Program-made: the position numbers and the translations under genes | Notes under the pieces: model-generated | What the model was told of the DNA's origin: nothing | Database searches by the model: none | Seen by the model: the letters and a program-made list of their open reading frames with translations, nothing else | Shown here: positions 61,175 to 64,000 of the stretch, one piece after another | Layout: the number at the start of each line of letters is the position of its first letter | Numbering within the stretch: the first letter of the stretch is position 1 | Source of the DNA: Pseudomonas sp. BCA17 | GTDB lineage: Bacteria > Pseudomonadota > Gammaproteobacteria > Pseudomonadales > Pseudomonadaceae | Assembly (NCBI RefSeq): GCF_004519405.1 | Contig: NZ_SGWI01000007.1 | Location: 62,001 to 126,000, forward strand | Reading direction: 5' to 3' | DNA: 64,000 nt

Positions 61175-62172
61175 GACTTGCTATCCCTTCCTTTGGTGGT
61201 TTGTGCTGTAAAAGCCAGTACGGTTTCCTCGACCTCGTGCGCATGGGTACGCACAAAGTAGTGCCCGCCACCGGCGAGGGTGGCGGCTTGGGTGACGTTG
61301 ATGAACTTGCCCCATTGCGCCAATACGACTTCAGGCTCGGCGGTGGCCGGGTCCTCGTCGCCCAGCAGCACCAGTGCAGATACGCCGTTGGCCGGGTACT
61401 GTGTCAGGTAGCGATAGGCTTCGCAGGCGATCAGGTGGTCTCTTCGACCGCGAGCCAGCATGCTCTCGACCTGAGTGTCAAACAGCCCGGTGAAGGCCCC
61501 CAGCGATCGCAAGTAGTCGGTCCAGATCTGGTCCGAGGTGGTTTCAGCAGCACGAATCGCGGCGTCTGCATCCAGTACCGGGCGTGAGGCGGCCACCACC
61601 AGAGCGAGATGGTTGTGGTGGGCGGCCATGCTTGATGCAATGCACGCAGCGGTCGCCGCGCCTGCGCAGTGGCCATAGATCACCAGATGGGCAGCGCCGA
61701 TTTCTTCGATTTCGCTGGCAAGGCTGTCGAGCAGACTTTGAAAATCCGCGGCGTTCTCCACCTCGGTATCACCGAAGTCCACGCCGAACACCTGCACATC
61801 CGGATTACCTTGAAACAGATTGCGGTAGGCCGTGGCGTCTCCGCCGCCGAAAGGCACCGCAATCACCGCAGTCGAACCCGCGGCTGCTTGAACGTCGCCA
61901 AAACAGACCAGACGTGCGGCTTGTCGGGCGGCGGCGCGGACAATGCGTTGAGCAAGTCCCGCTGCCGTCGGGTGCTCGAAAAGAGTCACTATGGGCAAAT
62001 TGCAAGACAGCCGCGACATCACGCGAATCGCTTCAAAGGAGTCGCCGCCGAGGTTGAAGAAGTTGTCCTCGTGGCCAACACTCGGCAGGCCGAGCACCTC
62101 GGCAAAAGTGGCGCAGACGCGAGCCACTTCATCAGCCAGAGCGTGTTCATCAAGCTGGATGTTTTCAGTCAT
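61171..62172 (-). CDS. Free-standing T-TE didomain with cysteine nucleophile
   Basis: A 333-residue protein. The N-terminal carrier domain (about 10-75) has Ser45 in NLGGDSFEAIR. The thioesterase domain (about 85-325) has an alpha/beta-hydrolase fold with GHCAGA at 166-171, where Cys168 replaces the usual Ser, and a His near 308 (GGGHYFV). The acidic residue is probably the Asp in LLGDEDP. ATG 62172 has AGGAG 8 bases upstream; it overlaps the previous stop by 8 bases. Cysteine TEs of the ObiF type form strained or unusual ester products, so this may release the NRPS product by cyclisation. Confidence 0.85.
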   Translation of the reverse strand: MTENIQLDEHALADEVARVCATFAEVLGLPSVGHEDNFFNLGGDSFEAIRVMSRLSCNLPIVTLFEHPTAAGLAQRIVRAAARQAARLVCFGDVQAAAGSTAVIAVPFGGGDATAYRNLFQGNPDVQVFGVDFGDTEVENAADFQSLLDSLASEIEEIGAAHLVIYGHCAGAATAACIASSMAAHHNHLALVVAASRPVLDADAAIRAAETTSDQIWTDYLRSLGAFTGLFDTQVESMLARGRRDHLIACEAYRYLTQYPANGVSALVLLGDEDPATAEPEVVLAQWGKFINVTQAATLAGGGHYFVRTHAHEVEETVLAFTAQTTKGRDSKS

Positions 62173-63286
62173 TCCATTCACTCCTATCCATAAATACATC
62201 AGCGAGTTCATTGAGCAGATTGGTGGCTGCGCTGGCGTCGCAAAACGGTCCCTCGAGTTCCAGGAGCAGTTGCGAAGCGCCGGTACGCCGTATGTCGATG
62301 CCGACCGGAAAAGTTGCACTCATCACATGTGAAGCCGGTATGCCGCGTCGACCGGCACCATTGATGAACAGCTCGGACGCGCGGCAGCAGGCCAGCGCCT
62401 GGCGCGCCGCCGGCGAGCGACGGGCGCATGCTTCAAGGCTGATTTGCCCGGGCAGCACAAGCGCTCCAGGGGTCGCCACAGAGCGTGGAACAAGACCCGT
62501 CATCATGCCGATGGCATCCTGCTGGTGAGCCTCGCGCCAGTTGTGCGACGAACACAGGGTGTCGCCTTCGGCGATAACAGCGGCCCGCTGCAGGCAGTCC
62601 AGGAGTTTCGCTACGGGCGGCTTGTCGGCATTGATTGATGCGATGTCCAGGGTGCGTTGCAGGCTGATGCGCTGCCGTTGGATGTCGAAGGCCAAGCGCC
62701 CGGTTTGCAGCAAACGCACGGGGGTCATGGCGTGCGCCGCAGCGGTCAGATGCGCGCCATCAACTTCCGCGAGCTGTGTTTGCGCCCGGATGTATTCGCC
62801 ATGGCGTTCGCGCCCTCGACGCATGCACATCAGGGCCGAGTCGATATCTTCTGTTTGTAGCTGTCGTGCCAGCACCTCAAGGCTATGTTCGTCGGCCAAC
62901 CCATGATGGATCGAGACCAGGCAGTGCACTCCAGCGCGGGTGGTCAGGCTGCCGACGGCAAATAGCGCAGTGCCGGATCTGACAGCCAACTGAACCTTGC
63001 GCAAGGCTTCTGGAACGCCGTCTTCCTCCAGATCAAGCACTGCAAGATACTGGCCGAGCGCTTCGCCCCATCCAGCGATCACCAACTGACGCAAAAGTCT
63101 AAAATCCGGATGGGTCGCGGTTTTGAAAGGTATGACGATGGAAACTTCCTGAGCGACCCCGGCATAGATGCCTTGGGCGACCAGGGCCTTGGCCTCGACA
63201 CTCAGACTGGCATCGGCAAGTGCTTGCGTCATGCTCATCTGCTCGGTCGATTCTTTGTTCGAGCGTTCAACTGTTATTTTTGACAC
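62165..63286 (-). CDS. Condensation-like protein, first gene of the NRPS operon
   Basis: A protein of about 373 residues with a weak condensation/acyltransferase pattern. It carries the catalytic motif HH-GLAD-E at about 127-133 (HHxxxD) and an N-terminal VIPFKTATHPDFRLLRQLV block. The normal C-terminal part is degenerate, and it is shorter than a full C domain. The start is uncertain: GTG 63286 has GAGGA 7 bases upstream and is preferred; ATG 63346 lacks a good site. It probably joins the aminobenzoyl group or the T-TE-bound unit to a nucleophile. Upstream 63287-63900 holds the operon promoter. Confidence 0.65.
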   Translation of the reverse strand: MSKITVERSNKESTEQMSMTQALADASLSVEAKALVAQGIYAGVAQEVSIVIPFKTATHPDFRLLRQLVIAGWGEALGQYLAVLDLEEDGVPEALRKVQLAVRSGTALFAVGSLTTRAGVHCLVSIHHGLADEHSLEVLARQLQTEDIDSALMCMRRGRERHGEYIRAQTQLAEVDGAHLTAAAHAMTPVRLLQTGRLAFDIQRQRISLQRTLDIASINADKPPVAKLLDCLQRAAVIAEGDTLCSSHNWREAHQQDAIGMMTGLVPRSVATPGALVLPGQISLEACARRSPAARQALACCRASELFINGAGRRGIPASHVMSATFPVGIDIRRTGASQLLLELEGPFCDASAATNLLNELADVFMDRSEWND

Positions 63287-64000
63287 GTCAGGTCCTCGGC
63301 GCATAGGCAGCAGCCGGCGGCGATCTCGATCCATTGAGGAGTACATTCCCGGGCAGTCGCATCTCTCCCGTTCAGCGGGAAAGACATAGAACGCGCACAG
63401 GTTTTTGTACGACAGACTCAGTCAGTCATGTCGTAAAAATGTGTCAGTTATTTGCTGGCTATGAGCGGGCCAATCAATTTCTAAGGCGCACGCTAAGGAG
63501 AGAGCCTGACGTCATCTCGGGCAGGGCTCTGGGGGTATGGGAAATATTGCTTACAGCATTTCGCTCATGGGGTGAGGTGCTGAAAGCTGGAGACACAGGC
63601 GAGTGCGGCAGGCATCGAGCCACAGTCATGTCGGCAGAGAAAAACATTTAGCCATTCCTTAGCTTTGGTCGAAAAGTGTCGCCTCTTGGCGAACTCAACA
63701 ATGCATCCTTTGACGCGGCTCCAAACTCGTCCTGATGGAGCCAAGGAAACCCCCTACGCGTCATGTGGATAACTTAAGTCGGAAATGTCGTAATCGCAAG
63801 TAAGATTTTTCCGATTATTAAAAAATTGTCGGACGATCTGAGACTGCGGTTCGGCAGTGAATAACAAAAAGGGGCTTTTGTCAGCGCAGTATTGGAGGAG
63901 TGGTTCAACGGTGAAGTGCGCTACGGCCCGGTAACAGGCCGCAGCGCCGAGGTGAGGGGAGAAATAGAGGGAAAGGGTTCAGCCGTGAATATGTTCAGCC
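63287..64000. other. Gene-poor region upstream of the NRPS operon, probably its promoter and regulatory region
   Basis: About 700 bases with lower GC and no convincing gene. TGTCGTAA occurs at 63429-63436 and 63787-63794, and inverted TACGACA at 63408-63414, possible operator half-sites. AT-rich blocks are at 63422-63450 and 63795-63830. From about 63871 a plus-strand frame is open to the window edge but has no recognisable protein or clear start. A Shine-Dalgarno-like GAGGGAAAGGG precedes GTG near 63985, so another gene may begin at the edge. Confidence 0.4.

Larger units (their letters stand above)
46230..63286 (-). other. Orphan NRPS biosynthetic operon (11 genes)
   Basis: Eleven minus-strand genes, five of whose junctions are 4- to 8-base overlaps and the others gaps of 9 to 91 bases. 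In transcription order: condensation-like protein, T-TE, SHMT-like enzyme, flavoprotein, winged-helix DNA-glycosylase-like protein, A-T-Cy-A-T NRPS, PaaK-like ligase, TrpE-like, TrpG-like, MFS exporter, condensation protein. There is no TonB receptor, MbtH, phosphopantetheinyl transferase or regulator inside. The gene set points to a secreted small aminobenzoate-containing heterocyclic peptide. The product is unknown and I do not recognise the cluster. Confidence 0.75.

Noticed and set aside
46230..63286. Pyochelin, yersiniabactin or obafluorin cluster
   Set aside because: No salicylate or dihydroxybenzoate synthesis genes, no TonB receptor, no methyltransferase and a different NRPS layout. 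The shared Cy domain, Cys-TE and SHMT-like enzyme are similarities only.
63871..64000. Open plus-strand frame reaching the window edge
   Set aside because: Too short to judge, no recognisable motif and no clear start; mentioned only under the regional feature.

Overview
The window reads as chromosome of a fluorescens-group Pseudomonas. The evidence is the high GC content, Pseudomonas REP-type repeats, the gabD-gabT ... desA - GGDEF/EAL - oscA - sbp-cysTWA order known from pseudomonads, an ats sulfate-ester locus, and a Pseudomonas-type structured leader near 5.8 kb. All identifications were made by eye from motifs, lengths and gene order. No database search was run.

Layout. 0-4.7 kb: C-terminal 1.4 kb of residues of a CdiA/FhaB-type exoprotein ending in an LHH nuclease toxin, followed by a SUKH-type immunity gene, both AT-richer than their surroundings. 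4.7-6.4 kb: a repeat-rich scar with an IS4-like transposase remnant, a small unknown gene and its long structured leader. 6.4-13.4 kb: a classical autotransporter, two lipoproteins, and a VWA lipoprotein / ECF sigma / anti-sigma set. 13.7-17.8 kb: a compact operon of diaminobutyrate aminotransferase, GNAT acetyltransferase, flavin N-monooxygenase, LysE exporter and a small orphan protein. It is bounded by a terminator and tRNA-Arg(CCG). 18.1-22.3 kb: an R-body (reb) locus with a Crp-like regulator, an ECF sigma factor, three RebB-type subunits, a RebB-like long protein, a permuted NlpC/P60-like cysteine peptidase and a charged helical protein. 22.6-35 kb: core-like GABA catabolism, an IS110 scar, c-di-GMP proteins around a delta-9 desaturase, and the sulfate uptake operon. 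35-46 kb: Mpo1-like protein, Crp and AraC regulators, a second desaturase, then an alkyl sulfate-ester uptake and cleavage locus (atsC-atsB / atsR / LysR / atsK / sulfatase).

46.2-63.3 kb: an 11-gene minus-strand operon, mostly with overlapping or closely spaced genes, that looks like an orphan nonribosomal peptide pathway. It combines TrpE/TrpG-like aminobenzoate synthesis, a PaaK-like ligase, an A-T-Cy-A-T megasynthetase, a T-TE with a cysteine nucleophile, two free-standing condensation proteins (one lacking the catalytic histidine), a serine hydroxymethyltransferase paralogue, a CxxCxxC flavoprotein, an AlkZ/YcaQ-like winged-helix protein that could give self-protection from a DNA-damaging product, and an MFS exporter. 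I do not recognise this gene set as any known cluster. It is the best candidate for a new system in the window, followed by the diaminobutyrate/N-hydroxylase mini-cluster.
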